Source: Thermodesulfobacteriota bacterium
GTDB lineage: Bacteria > Desulfobacterota > Desulfobacteria > Desulfobacterales > Desulfosudaceae
DNA: 64,000 bases
Direction of reading: 5' to 3'
Assembly: GCA_040753795.1 (NCBI GenBank)
Contig: JBFMDX010000023.1
Coordinates: 1-64,000 of the forward strand
The notes below the pieces were generated by a model. That model was given only the letters and a program-made list of their open reading frames with translations, was not told where the DNA came from and searched no databases. A program made the translations under genes and the position numbers. Numbering within the stretch: the first letter of the stretch is position 1; every line of letters begins with the position of its first letter. This document shows positions 6,517-14,996 of the stretch, piece after piece.

Positions 6517-8937
6517 TTACGGGTTCCCCTTTACCGGTTTGCCGCTTTTCACCGGGTTCTCCAGCCGGGAGCGGGCGCTTTTATGCCCGGGATTGAGCAG
6601 CAGGATTTTTTTATAAAGCTCGACGGCCTTGTACGTGATCTGAAGCCGGTCAAAAATAGTCGCCAGTTCATACATCAAACCGACCTGGTCGGGAAGTTTG
6701 GCGATGCCTCTTTCAAGCACCGCGATGGCCTCTTCATCGTTCTTTTCCTTGACGCAGAACGCGGCCAGGGTGGAATAGACGCGCGGTGACGGGGTTTCCT
6801 CCCGGTCGGCGGCATTGACCGCCTTCAGCAGAATTTCCTTTTTCATGAAATCATAATCGGTTTTTTCAATATAAGCGGCGAACCTGGCCCAGGCATAAGA
6901 ACGATCGGCCATGGCGATATACATTTCCGCCGGCGTCATTTTAGCGTCCCGCATGACGTTGAAGAACATCTCGATGGTGTTCGGGCCCAGCAGCAGCCCT
7001 TTCCGGATGACATCCCTGGCTTCGGAATCTTTATCCGTTTTCAGGAGAAAGGCCGCGTACCGGGCGTAAAATTCCGGCCGCGACGGATAAAAATCAATAC
7101 CGGCCGCCATCAGGGTGTCGGCCAGGCCGGCCTGGTTGCTGTAATAGGCCGCCGCGCCGGCTCTTTGAAGAAATTCGGAACGGGTGGGCGCCAGTAGAAT
7201 GGCCTTTTGAAAAGCGGTCAGGGCATGGGAGAAATCACCGGAGGCCATGGCGATATCACCGGTCATGACCCGGTATATCGCTTCCAGCGGATCGACCAGG
7301 GATGCCCGTTGAGTGGCTGTTGACATGGCTTCCCGCACCGCCTGATCTTTTTTCGCCTCGGCGGTCAGCCGTTTGAACGGCGCCGCGTAATGCGTTCCGG
7401 CCCATTGTCCGGCCGATAAGACCAGCAGCGGTATCCATATAATGATGAAAACGATCATCATGGCCAGAGAGGTGCCCGGGCCGCATGGCGTCAGATAGGT
7501 GCCGGATTTTAAATGATCCCGGAAACGGGTGTGGGCGGCGGAAACCATCAGCGCGCCCAGAAAGGCGGCATACAGGGCGTTGGCGTTGATGTGAAGATTG
7601 AAATCCACCAGGCTGTGGAGCAGGATCGCGACCAGCCCCGCCATGGCCCCCAGGCAGATCAGCACGGCGTAAGGCTCGACCCTTTTTTTCAGAAAACGAA
7701 GCGTGGCCAGGAAAAGACAGAGGAAGACCGCGAAAGAGAGCAGGGCTCCGATCAGCCCGCCTTCAATTATTAACTCCAGGTAATCGTTATGAGCGTGGTC
7801 CACCACATGAAACGGGTCATGGTCCATATACCGGGGAAAGACATTCCGGAAACTGCCGAAACCCGAACCGGTCAGAGGAAAGTCCCTGATCGTGTTCAGG
7901 CCGGTTTTCGCTATCTGGTACCGGGACGCCGGTGAAGTGGACTCGACTTCCGCGCCCACACTGTCAAACTCGTGAAACACGTTTTCCCAGCCGAACCAGT
8001 TCATCGCCGCGACCAGCGCGACAATCAGCACGGCCGTCATCACCGCCAAACCGGCCAGCGGCGAACCCCGGCCGGTGCGGGCCGTACGGAAAACAGCCAT
8101 GACAAAGAAGATCAGGGACAGGCACAGGCTGATCATGCCGCCCCGGCTGAGGCTCATGGCCACCGACAGGGCCATGGCGACGGCGCCCAGGCCGAGCAGA
8201 AGAAACCGCAGGAAGTCTTCATCGTCAAGGAAACCGAGAATTTTTTCACGCCAGGAGCCGAACTGCCGCGACGGACGAAGGGCAAAGGCCAGGGCCAGCG
8301 CAACCGGGAAGAGCATGCCCATCAGCCCGGCGTAGTGATTGCTGTTCACGTAAGGGCCGAACGGATTCAGGCGGGCGGCCAGCGGCCGGAACCAGAGCAG
8401 ACGGTCAACGGTAAATATCGCCTGCAAGATGGAAGAAAGGGCCAGCAGTCCGCCGAAAAAGGCAATGGTCAACGTGACGCGCTTGAACATATTTCCGTCG
8501 GACAGGAGCTGAATCGCCAGGACATAAAACCCGCAGCAGACGAGGAAGCGCGACAGCTCGACCACGCCGCCCCGGATATCCAGGGAGACCGGATATAAAA
8601 TGCCGCTGGCGAAAAGCCCGGCGGATTTCTGCCAGGACGATAACGACCGGGGCGAAATGACGCCCAGCATCGAAGCCGGCAGCGGAGTCAACTGAAACAC
8701 CAGGTACACCCCCACCAGAAGCAGCGGGATAAGGCAGGGCACCTGGTACAGGGGCTGGCCGGTCTGAAGACGGTCGGTCAGATAAAACAGCAGGGAAAGA
8801 CCGGTCAGCAGAACAAGAATGAAAAAGGCCCAGGGCTCGACACTGCCGAAGGCCAGCGGGGCGAACAGAAGCAGCAGGATGAAGGTCGCGCGGCTGGCCC
8901 GCAGCATGGGTGTGGTTGACTGGCGCGAGATGGTCAT
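6517..8937 (-). CDS. O-antigen ligase/polymerase family membrane protein with C-terminal TPRs
   Basis: An 806-residue protein. Roughly residues 15-520 contain about a dozen hydrophobic segments with a Wzy_C/O-antigen-ligase centre (SRGGMISLCLSLIFFV, then the large loop ending in DHAHNDYLELIIEGGLIGA, which holds the family HxxxxD/E-type motif). Residues about 555-790 form tetratricopeptide-like helices (GDFSHALTAFQKAILLAPT, EEAIAVLERGIAKLPDQVG, AVELYKKILLLNPGHKSAR). Such proteins polymerise lipid-linked glycan repeats or ligate them to acceptors, and the TPR region suggests a scaffold on the periplasmic face. GGGAGG lies 8 nt before the ATG. The stop codon is followed at once by the phosphatase gene, placing the two in one operon for surface polysaccharide. 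Confidence 0.88.
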   Translation of the reverse strand: MTISRQSTTPMLRASRATFILLLLFAPLAFGSVEPWAFFILVLLTGLSLLFYLTDRLQTGQPLYQVPCLIPLLLVGVYLVFQLTPLPASMLGVISPRSLSSWQKSAGLFASGILYPVSLDIRGGVVELSRFLVCCGFYVLAIQLLSDGNMFKRVTLTIAFFGGLLALSSILQAIFTVDRLLWFRPLAARLNPFGPYVNSNHYAGLMGMLFPVALALAFALRPSRQFGSWREKILGFLDDEDFLRFLLLGLGAVAMALSVAMSLSRGGMISLCLSLIFFVMAVFRTARTGRGSPLAGLAVMTAVLIVALVAAMNWFGWENVFHEFDSVGAEVESTSPASRYQIAKTGLNTIRDFPLTGSGFGSFRNVFPRYMDHDPFHVVDHAHNDYLELIIEGGLIGALLSFAVFLCLFLATLRFLKKRVEPYAVLICLGAMAGLVAILLHSLVDFNLHINANALYAAFLGALMVSAAHTRFRDHLKSGTYLTPCGPGTSLAMMIVFIIIWIPLLVLSAGQWAGTHYAAPFKRLTAEAKKDQAVREAMSTATQRASLVDPLEAIYRVMTGDIAMASGDFSHALTAFQKAILLAPTRSEFLQRAGAAAYYSNQAGLADTLMAAGIDFYPSRPEFYARYAAFLLKTDKDSEARDVIRKGLLLGPNTIEMFFNVMRDAKMTPAEMYIAMADRSYAWARFAAYIEKTDYDFMKKEILLKAVNAADREETPSPRVYSTLAAFCVKEKNDEEAIAVLERGIAKLPDQVGLMYELATIFDRLQITYKAVELYKKILLLNPGHKSARSRLENPVKSGKPVKGNP

Positions 8938-8964
8938 CGTCGTATCCTCCCGTCTTTTATCCCG

Positions 8965-9702
8965 TCATTCCATTTCGTATGGTTTACCCCAGTCCGATTC
9001 ATCCAGTCCGCCCGCGATCCGCGGGAAGAACGCCGGTATTTCCGTATTGAAACGCATGCGCTCACCGGTCTGGGGATGGTTAAAGGCAAGGGACTTGGCA
9101 TGCAGGGCCAGCCGTTCGTATGGCTTGTCCGGCCGCCCGTATTTGCGGTCGCCGATCACCGGATACCCTTTTTCGGCAAAATGAACCCGGATCTGGTTTT
9201 TGCGGCCGGTATACAGTTTGATTTTGACGATACTCATTAAACGGGTCTGCTTGATGACGCGGTATCCGGTTCGCGCCGGTCGTCCTTTTGATGGGTCATC
9301 GGTGGAGGAGACAAACTGGTCTTTATCTTCGGTTAGATTGCTTTCAATGATGCCCGACGCCGGATTGACGTGACCATGCACGGCCGCCAGGTAAAGCTTT
9401 TCCGTTTTGTCCCAGTTTTTTTTCAGGCGCTGCTGGAGGAGATAGGTTTTGGCGAAGACCATCAAACCGGAGCTGTCCCGGTCCAGCCGGTGGACCACGA
9501 ACACGCGGTTCTTCGAGCGGCTGCAGCCTTTGCGGACATAGTCGGTGAGAATCCGCTCGACGGTGTTGTTCTGGTCCCGGTGAAAGCTCATGGAAAGAAT
9601 CCCCGTTTCCTTGCTGATGACCAGAATGTATCGGTCATCGTAAAGAATTTCAAGCCCCCTGGGGCGATGTCGGGACGGAGGACGTCGGGTTGATTCTGCC
9701 AT
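8965..9702 (-). CDS. RluA-family RNA pseudouridine synthase
   Basis: A 245-residue pseudouridine synthase. The catalytic Asp lies in HRLDRDSSGLMVF, the RluA-family motif II. The N-terminal EILYDDRYILVISKETGILS and C-terminal KNQIRVHFAEKGYPVIGD are also characteristic. It converts specific uridines in rRNA or tRNA to pseudouridine; which position cannot be told from sequence. No S4 domain is present, so it is closer to RluA/RluC-like short members. The stop lies 27 nt before the O-antigen ligase start on the same strand, so read-through into the polysaccharide pair is possible. Only a weak ribosome binding site (ACGAGA) is seen. Confidence 0.92.
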   Translation of the reverse strand: MAESTRRPPSRHRPRGLEILYDDRYILVISKETGILSMSFHRDQNNTVERILTDYVRKGCSRSKNRVFVVHRLDRDSSGLMVFAKTYLLQQRLKKNWDKTEKLYLAAVHGHVNPASGIIESNLTEDKDQFVSSTDDPSKGRPARTGYRVIKQTRLMSIVKIKLYTGRKNQIRVHFAEKGYPVIGDRKYGRPDKPYERLALHAKSLAFNHPQTGERMRFNTEIPAFFPRIAGGLDESDWGKPYEME

Positions 9703-9741
9703 TTCTCGTTTGATCCGATTTTATCTTTTTACACCTTCATC

Positions 9742-9788
9742 AAAAAAAACAGGGTGGCAAAAACTTAATTGTTCGTTGCCACCCTGTC
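9742..9788 (-). terminator. Rho-independent terminator of the histone H1-like gene
   Basis: On the minus strand the 12-bp stem ACAGGGTGGCAA/TTGCCACCCTGT is followed by a run of eight T. It lies 37 nt after the stop codon of the Lys/Ala-rich gene and before the pseudouridine synthase gene. Confidence 0.85.
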
Positions 9789-9824
9789 TTTGTAAAACGG
9801 TAAATCTTGTGTGCCGGTACCTTG

Positions 9825-10010
9825 CTACTTTTTTGTGGTCTTCTTGGCAGTAGCTTTTTTTGCCGCGGGTTTTTTGGCGGCAGCTTTTTTTGCTGCGGGT
9901 TTTTTTGCGGCAGGTTTCTTGGCCGCGGGTTTTTTCGCAGCAGGTTTTTTGGCCGCGGTTTTCTTCTTCGCGGCCGTCTTCTTGGTTGCTGCCTTCTTTG
10001 CTGGTGCCAT
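9825..10010 (-). CDS. Lys/Ala/Pro-rich histone H1-like DNA-binding protein
   Basis: A 61-residue protein built almost only from Lys, Ala, Thr and Pro. It contains seven tandem KKPA/KKAA-type pentapeptides of the form AAKKP and has no Asp, Glu or aromatic residue. This composition matches the C-terminal tails of eukaryotic histone H1 and bacterial H1-like proteins (chlamydial Hc1, AlgP, Bordetella BpH1), which bind and compact DNA without sequence specificity. The start is firmly set by AAGGAGG 5-6 nt before the ATG. It has its own promoter and a strong terminator, so it is expressed as a single gene, probably highly. The repeated codons make length variation between strains likely. The glycine/phenylalanine-rich frames on the other strand are shadows. 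Confidence 0.85.
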   Translation of the reverse strand: MAPAKKAATKKTAAKKKTAAKKPAAKKPAAKKPAAKKPAAKKAAAKKPAAKKATAKKTTKK

Positions 10011-10042
10011 GAGCCCCTCCTTTTCCTTTCTGGTTAATTAAC

Positions 10043-10065
10043 CAACCTCGTTCCCTTAACGAGGT
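10043..10065. promoter_or_regulatory. Hairpin in the leader of the histone H1-like gene
   Basis: AACCTCGTT/AACGAGGTT forms a 9-bp stem with a 5-nt loop in the 5' untranslated region, next to the 12-bp palindrome GGTTAATTAACC (10031-10042). Together they could be an operator plus an mRNA-stabilising stem; the function is inferred. Confidence 0.5.
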
Positions 10066-10108
10066 TTCACGGTGCGGTAAGAACCGCATGAGGTTGTGTT
10101 AATTTTTT

Positions 10109-10135
10109 TTTATAATACTATATATAGTGTGTCAA
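10109..10135 (-). promoter_or_regulatory. Promoter of the histone H1-like gene
   Basis: On the minus strand TTGACA (10135-10130) is followed 15 nt later by TATAAA (10114-10109), or 17 nt later by TAAAAA. The spacer contains the palindrome ATACTATATATAGTAT. The surrounding 140 bp is extremely AT-rich. Confidence 0.6.
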
Positions 10136-10241
10136 TATTTTTTTATTTTTTTGTTGAATTTTTTTCATTTTTTTTTTCGTATCCGGATAATCGTCGACAA
10201 CATCAACCGTGGTCAGCCGATCTCATTTCGATGGCCGTTGG

Positions 10242-12413
10242 TTATGATAAAGCGTTTGTTCCATCGGCATCCGTTTTGTTAATTCTGACGGGAACTCCTG
10301 ACAAGGCCGCGTTGCCGCTGATATCCAGCCGGCTGCTGTCGGTGATGTCGTTAATGCTGACGCCGGGATACCCGGCGGCCACACGCAGCCGCGCGCCCTC
10401 GCGATCATGACCCCAGCCATGGGGAATGCTGATGACGCCCGGCATGATGTGATCGGTTACTTCGGCTTCAATGACAATGCTGCCGACTCGTGATGCGACG
10501 CGGATAAAATCACCGGACGCGATCGATCTTGTTTCCGCGTCACCGGTGTTAATCAAAGCGGTGCAGCGATTGGTTTGATTCCGCATGCTCCGGCAGTTGT
10601 GCAGCCAGGTGTTGTTGGACATGAGGTTGCGGCGGCTGATCAGAAGCAGATCGAACGTTCCGGTCTCTTCGGCGATCGGACCGGTGGCGGCGTCCGCGTC
10701 TAATTTTTTAAGCGCGGCAACCAGCATTTCCGGAGCCAGATGGATTCGTTTGTCTGTTGTGAACAGACGATCCGGAAGACGGGGTGCCAGCGGGCCCAGA
10801 TCCAGGCCGTGCTCGGCCTGTTTGACTTTCGACAGCGTCAGGCCGGAGCCGAATATATTCAGACCCGAACCGTAGGGCCCGAAGCGCAGCATCAGATCGA
10901 GCAGCAGTTCCGGTCTGGCCAGTTTAAGCGCCAGGCGGAGCAGCGGATTTGCAATGAAGCAGGCCGTCAGTTCGGAAAGGATCTGCCAGTTATGGCGCGT
11001 GTCCGGAGCGGGCCTGATTACGGGTTGCGAGTACGCGGCGAAATTGCGGACTCCGGCCAGATTGGTCATGGTGCCGAAGTTGTGGTGTTCCAGGATACCG
11101 GTGGGCGGCAGGATAATGTGCGCGTGGCGTGAGGATTCGGTGACGTACCAGTCCATGGCCACCATGAAGTCCAGTGTTCCAAGGGCCTGATCGATGAGCC
11201 TGCCGTCGGGCGCGGAGAGAACCGGGTTGCCGGCGATGGTGATCAACGCTTTGATTTGCCCATCGCCCGGCGTAAGAATTTCTTCCGCCATTACCGCGGT
11301 GGGAAATTCACCGGCAAAGTCCGGCAGTCCGCTGACCCGGCTGTGATGTCTGGCGATATAACCTTTCTCATTGCTTCGGGCCAGAAAGTCGACAAAATCC
11401 AGAGCCGGTGTCGGAAACATGAGACCGCCGGGCCGGTCCATCTTCCCGGTGATGATATTGAAGACCATGATCAGCCAGGAGGTCAGCGTGCCGTATTCCT
11501 GAACACACGTGCCCATGCGGCCGTAGCAGACGGCCTTTTCCGCCCGGCAGAATTCCATGGCCAGCCGACGAATCTCTTCCGCTTTGATGCCGGTGAAGCC
11601 GGCCGCTTTCTCCGCCGTGAAGTTTTTGACGGCGGCTTTGATCGTGTCAATACCGTCCGTGAACGAAGCCAGTCTTCCCGGATCGGCCAGTCCTTCTTCA
11701 AAGACCGTGTTCACCAGGGCGGCCATGAGAAAAACATCCGTGCCCGGCCGGATAAACAGATGCCGATCGGCCAGAGAAGCGGTCCGGGTAAGGACCGGAT
11801 CGATCACCACTACTTTGCCATGGCGCTGCTGAATGTCTTTGACGCGCCGCGGCATGCCGGAGGCGGTCATGATGCTGCCGCCGGATACGGCCGGATTGGC
11901 GCCGATAATGAGAAAATAATCCGTCCGGTCGATATCCGGAACGGGAAACAGGAATTGGTGACCGAACAGCAGGTAACAGACCATCATCAGCGGCAGCTGG
12001 TCCAGCGAACTGGCCGAATAACGGTTATGGGTATTCATCGCCCGCAGCAGAAAGCCGAGGTAAATCATGTTGCCGTGGTAATGGGCGTTGGGGTTCCCGA
12101 CATACAGCGCCACGGCATGGCGGCCATATCGACGGCGGATGTCCCTGATCCGTTTTTCGATTTCAGCAAAGGCTTCCCGCCAGCCGATTCGTTCCCATTT
12201 TTTTCCATTCCTGCGGACAGGGTGCCTGAGGCGGTCCGGGTCCTGGGTCAACTCACTGATCGCCAGAGACTTGGGGCAGGTGAACCCTTTCGAGAAAACG
12301 TTTTCCCGGTCGCCGCGGATGGATTCGATCATGCCGTCGCGGGTAATGATTTCAAGCCCGCATTCGGCTTCGCAGATGGGACAGATGTAGTGATGCGTTT
12401 GTGTCGTGGACAT
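10242..12413 (-). CDS. Molybdopterin-dependent oxidoreductase, catalytic subunit
   Basis: A 723-residue member of the DMSO-reductase superfamily. CPICEAEC followed by FTCPKS (residues about 10-50) supplies four Cys for an N-terminal [4Fe-4S] cluster. Molybdopterin-binding signatures are YFLIIGANPAVSGG, VVIDPVLTRTA, HLFIRPGTDVFL and, at the C-terminus, SGDFIRVASRVGSI and ISIPHGWGHDR. The substrate is unknown. No signal peptide or twin-Arg motif is visible, so it is probably cytoplasmic. It has no adjacent iron-sulfur or membrane subunit and appears to be an orphan. A longer upstream start is possible, but GGAG sits 9 nt before the ATG at 12413, which is preferred. It is transcribed away from the downstream aminopeptidase. 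Confidence 0.88.
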   Translation of the reverse strand: MSTTQTHHYICPICEAECGLEIITRDGMIESIRGDRENVFSKGFTCPKSLAISELTQDPDRLRHPVRRNGKKWERIGWREAFAEIEKRIRDIRRRYGRHAVALYVGNPNAHYHGNMIYLGFLLRAMNTHNRYSASSLDQLPLMMVCYLLFGHQFLFPVPDIDRTDYFLIIGANPAVSGGSIMTASGMPRRVKDIQQRHGKVVVIDPVLTRTASLADRHLFIRPGTDVFLMAALVNTVFEEGLADPGRLASFTDGIDTIKAAVKNFTAEKAAGFTGIKAEEIRRLAMEFCRAEKAVCYGRMGTCVQEYGTLTSWLIMVFNIITGKMDRPGGLMFPTPALDFVDFLARSNEKGYIARHHSRVSGLPDFAGEFPTAVMAEEILTPGDGQIKALITIAGNPVLSAPDGRLIDQALGTLDFMVAMDWYVTESSRHAHIILPPTGILEHHNFGTMTNLAGVRNFAAYSQPVIRPAPDTRHNWQILSELTACFIANPLLRLALKLARPELLLDLMLRFGPYGSGLNIFGSGLTLSKVKQAEHGLDLGPLAPRLPDRLFTTDKRIHLAPEMLVAALKKLDADAATGPIAEETGTFDLLLISRRNLMSNNTWLHNCRSMRNQTNRCTALINTGDAETRSIASGDFIRVASRVGSIVIEAEVTDHIMPGVISIPHGWGHDREGARLRVAAGYPGVSINDITDSSRLDISGNAALSGVPVRINKTDADGTNALS

Positions 12414-12487
12414 ATTTTTATTCTCCATGGTTTGAAAGAATATAATAGATAAGGGGGGAAGGGGCAAGGCTTGAGGTACAGGGGGAA

Positions 12488-12552
12488 AGTTTTAAGGGTT
12501 AAGTGTTAAGTTTTAAGTGTTAAGTGTTAAGTGTTAAGTTTTAAGTTTTAAG
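12488..12552. repeat. TTAAGT short-unit array
   Basis: About eight units of GTTAAGT/TTTAAGT in the upstream region of the molybdopterin oxidoreductase gene. The array is followed directly by a GTAGAGGCACGG palindrome. Confidence 0.85.
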
Positions 12553-12563
12553 GGTTCAGGGAT

Positions 12564-12587
12564 GTAGAGGCACGGCGTGCCGTGCCC
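12564..12587. repeat. Dispersed palindrome GGCACGGCGTGCCGTGCC, copy 1
   Basis: A nearly perfect GC-rich palindrome flanked by GTAG. A second copy with the same core is at 30631-30657. Both lie between genes next to low-complexity repeats. Confidence 0.75.
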
Positions 12588-12816
12588 TTGAGCGGTCGTT
12601 GGGGATGGCGGGTGTGATGATGAAAGTGCAGGAGAAGGATTTAGCCTTCCAGTCCTCCGCGACCCCGATATGATTTTTAGTGGTTTTGTGATAGTCTCCG
12701 TTTTAAATCGTCGTCTTTTAATCGTTTTGGGTTAATTCCTCGCAGCTTGCGGCGGGGGCATTTAATATGGATACTAATCGCGACCCGCGAGTACAACTGA
12801 CGGGAGGCAACCTGTT

Positions 12817-13935
12817 TTGAAAAGCCAGTTTGATGATCGTATCGCAAGAGCCCGTGCGGAATTAGATAATGAAGACATCGATGCCCTGCTGGTGACCACG
12901 GCGGAGAACCGCCGGTACCTGAGCGGTTTTACCGGTGAGGACGGCGGCGTTAACGAGTCGGCCGGCGCGCTGCTGATCACGCGTGACCGGCTGCTGCTGC
13001 TGACTGATTCCCGTTTCACGCTTCAGGCCCGGGAGGAAGCCGTCGGGTATGATATTCACCAGGTCAGGCAGGGATTTGCAAAAGAGCTTCCGCCGATGTT
13101 AAAACAACTCAACGCCCGCTGCCTGGGATTTGAAGCCGAGCGTATGCCCCACGCGGAGTATCTTAAAATCATGGACCAGCTCGCGGCCGATTACGTCGGC
13201 GTCACCCTGAAACCGGTAGACGCGCGCCTGGCGGATGTGCGGATAAAAAAAGAGAAGAAAGAGATTGAAACCATGCGGCGCGCCCTGGAGATTTCCGAGG
13301 CGGCCTTTGAGGCGTTTATCTCACATGATTTAAAGAATGGCATTACGGAAACGCGGGCCGCCTGGCTGCTGGAAAAAAGACTGCGGGAAGCCGGCGCCGA
13401 GGCCATGGCCTTTCCGATCATCGCGGCTTTTGGAGAAAACAGCGCCCGGCCGCACGCGGTCTGCGGCGACCGGACGCTTTCCGATGGGCTGCCGGTACTG
13501 TTCGACTGGGGAGCGCGGCTGAACGGATATTGCGCCGATATCTCCCGCAGTTTCATGAAAGGCCGCGGCGATGACACCTACCGGAAGGTTCACCGGACGG
13601 TTTACGAAGCCCAGCAACTGGCGATTGAGGCGGTCAGGCCGGGCATATCCGCCAGAGAGGTTGATGCCGTGGCCCGGCAACACATCGAACGAGCCGGATA
13701 TCAGGACCGGTTCGGCCACGGCCTGGGGCACGGAGTGGGGCTGGCGGTTCATGAATCGCCCCGGGTCAGTCCCTTATCCACGGGAACTCTGGAAGAGGGC
13801 ATGGTCTTTACCGTCGAGCCCGGTATTTATCTTGCCGGATGGGGCGGGGTCAGAATCGAGAATATGGTGGTGGTCCGCGCCGACGGCGCCGAGGTTCTGA
13901 ATCAAAGCGACGGCCAGGTTCCGGAAAGAATCTGA
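12817..13935 (+). CDS. M24-family Xaa-Pro aminopeptidase
   Basis: A 372-residue pita-bread metallopeptidase with a creatinase-like N-terminal domain (residues 1-130) and an M24 catalytic domain (135-372). Metal ligands are visible in FDWGARLNGYCADISRSF (two Asp), GLGHGVGLAVHE (His), FTVEPGIYL (Glu) and GVRIENMVV (Glu). It removes N-terminal residues preceding proline from peptides or hydrolyses X-Pro dipeptides, in the cytoplasm. The start is TTG, supported by GGGAGG 9 nt upstream; no better ATG exists nearby. Its TGA overlaps the ATG of xerD (TGATG), implying translational coupling, an arrangement that links peptide turnover and chromosome resolution only by transcription. Confidence 0.92.
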   Translation: MKSQFDDRIARARAELDNEDIDALLVTTAENRRYLSGFTGEDGGVNESAGALLITRDRLLLLTDSRFTLQAREEAVGYDIHQVRQGFAKELPPMLKQLNARCLGFEAERMPHAEYLKIMDQLAADYVGVTLKPVDARLADVRIKKEKKEIETMRRALEISEAAFEAFISHDLKNGITETRAAWLLEKRLREAGAEAMAFPIIAAFGENSARPHAVCGDRTLSDGLPVLFDWGARLNGYCADISRSFMKGRGDDTYRKVHRTVYEAQQLAIEAVRPGISAREVDAVARQHIERAGYQDRFGHGLGHGVGLAVHESPRVSPLSTGTLEEGMVFTVEPGIYLAGWGGVRIENMVVVRADGAEVLNQSDGQVPERI

Positions 13936-14840
13936 TGGACAACCTCCATGAACATGTCGACCAGTATTTAAATTACCTCCTGGTCGAGAAGGGCCTGTCA
14001 AAAAACACCCTGGCCGCTTACGGCAGCGATCTGGCACGGTACGTCGATTTTCTGAAAAACAATCAGATTGAAAATGTTTCCGCCGATGACATGCCGGTCG
14101 TGCTCAAATACCTGATTGACATGAGAAGCAGCGGCCTGGACAAACGTTCCCGGGCCCGTCACCTGGTGGCCCTGCGGGGATTTTACAAGTATCTGACCCA
14201 GGAAAAAATTATCCGGCACAACCCGGTGACGGTAGTTGACATGCCCAAGATCGGCCTGAAACTGCCTGATGTCCTGTCGGTTTCGGAAGTGGCCGCGCTG
14301 CTGGACGCGCCCGATACCGGCAACGCCAAAGGCAAGCGGGACGCGGCCATGCTGGAATTGCTTTACGCCGCCGGCCTGCGGGTGTCGGAACTGGTCAATA
14401 TAACGGTGCAGAACGTGAACACGGAAGTCTCCTTTGTCCGGGTCTTCGGGAAAGGCGCCAAGGAACGGGTCGTGCCCATCGGCAGTATTGCCGCCGGAAA
14501 ACTGGAGGACTACATCAGAAATATCCGTCCCCTGCTGTTAAAAAACCAGACCAGCCGCTACCTGTTTATCGCCTGGCGCGGGAACCCCATGACGCGGCAG
14601 GGATTCTGGAAACTGCTCAAAAAATACGCCCGGGCCGCCGGCATCGAAAAACGGGTCACGCCCCACTCGCTGCGGCATTCCTTTGCCAGCCATCTGCTGG
14701 AAGGCGGCGCGGATCTGCGCTCGGTGCAGATGATGCTGGGGCATACCGATATCGCCACCACTCAAATCTACACCCATGTGGCCTTCGGCCATCTCAAAGA
14801 CGTGCATTCCCGCTATCATCCGCGATTTCAAGCGCGATAA
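13935..14840 (+). CDS. xerD: Site-specific tyrosine recombinase XerD
   Basis: A 301-residue tyrosine recombinase with an N-terminal SAM-like core-binding domain (YLNYLLVEKGLSKNTLAAY) and a catalytic domain. The catalytic set is complete: Arg in GLRVSELV, Lys in FGKGAKERVVP, His and Arg in HSLRHSFASHLL, His in MLGHTDIATT and the nucleophile Tyr in QIYTHV. XerC/XerD pairs resolve chromosome dimers at dif. Length and motifs fit XerC/D better than a phage integrase, and no att-like repeats or phage genes are nearby. The start ATG overlaps the stop codon of the peptidase gene (TGATG), so a longer upstream in-frame extension is rejected. Confidence 0.92.
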   Translation: MDNLHEHVDQYLNYLLVEKGLSKNTLAAYGSDLARYVDFLKNNQIENVSADDMPVVLKYLIDMRSSGLDKRSRARHLVALRGFYKYLTQEKIIRHNPVTVVDMPKIGLKLPDVLSVSEVAALLDAPDTGNAKGKRDAAMLELLYAAGLRVSELVNITVQNVNTEVSFVRVFGKGAKERVVPIGSIAAGKLEDYIRNIRPLLLKNQTSRYLFIAWRGNPMTRQGFWKLLKKYARAAGIEKRVTPHSLRHSFASHLLEGGADLRSVQMMLGHTDIATTQIYTHVAFGHLKDVHSRYHPRFQAR

Positions 14841-14855
14841 GCGAAAACTAATTGC

Positions 14856-14883
14856 TTGACAATATTGGTAGGAATTCTAAAAA
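14856..14883 (+). promoter_or_regulatory. Possible promoter of the pfaD-pfaA operon
   Basis: A perfect TTGACA (14856-14861) is followed 16 nt later by TAAAAA (14878-14883) in the 155-bp gap after xerD. The -10 match is only moderate. Transcription from here would give a leader of about 105 nt. Confidence 0.45.
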
Positions 14884-14996
14884 TTAACAGGTTATGGGCA
14901 AGCCGGGGTTTTCCGGTGGATTCGATGAAGCCGCCGTCATGTTTCAGCGGATGAGACGGCCGTAAACGTTCACCATGCAGACGCGAAGGGGTGGGA

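Larger units (their letters stand above)
12414..12816. other. Intergenic region between divergent genes, repeat-rich
   Basis: About 400 bp between the oxidoreductase and aminopeptidase starts. It holds a TTAAGT array (12488-12552), a GGCACGG...CCGTGCC palindrome (12564-12587) and a weaker GAAGG...CCTTC palindrome near 12635-12660. No convincing consensus promoter or RNA gene was found in the rest. Confidence 0.6.

Noticed and set aside
9807-10041. Two Gly/Phe- or Ala/Gly/Phe-rich frames on the + strand opposite the histone H1-like gene
   Set aside because: They are the reverse complement of AAG/GCC repeats. The minus-strand gene has a good ribosome binding site, promoter and terminator; these do not.
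12768-12800. Eleven-codon frame just before the aminopeptidase gene
   Set aside because: No ribosome binding site or attenuator structure supports a leader peptide.
13839-13934. Longer N-terminus for XerD
   Set aside because: It would overlap the end of the peptidase gene, is Arg/Gly-rich, and the TGATG junction gives a natural start at 13935.
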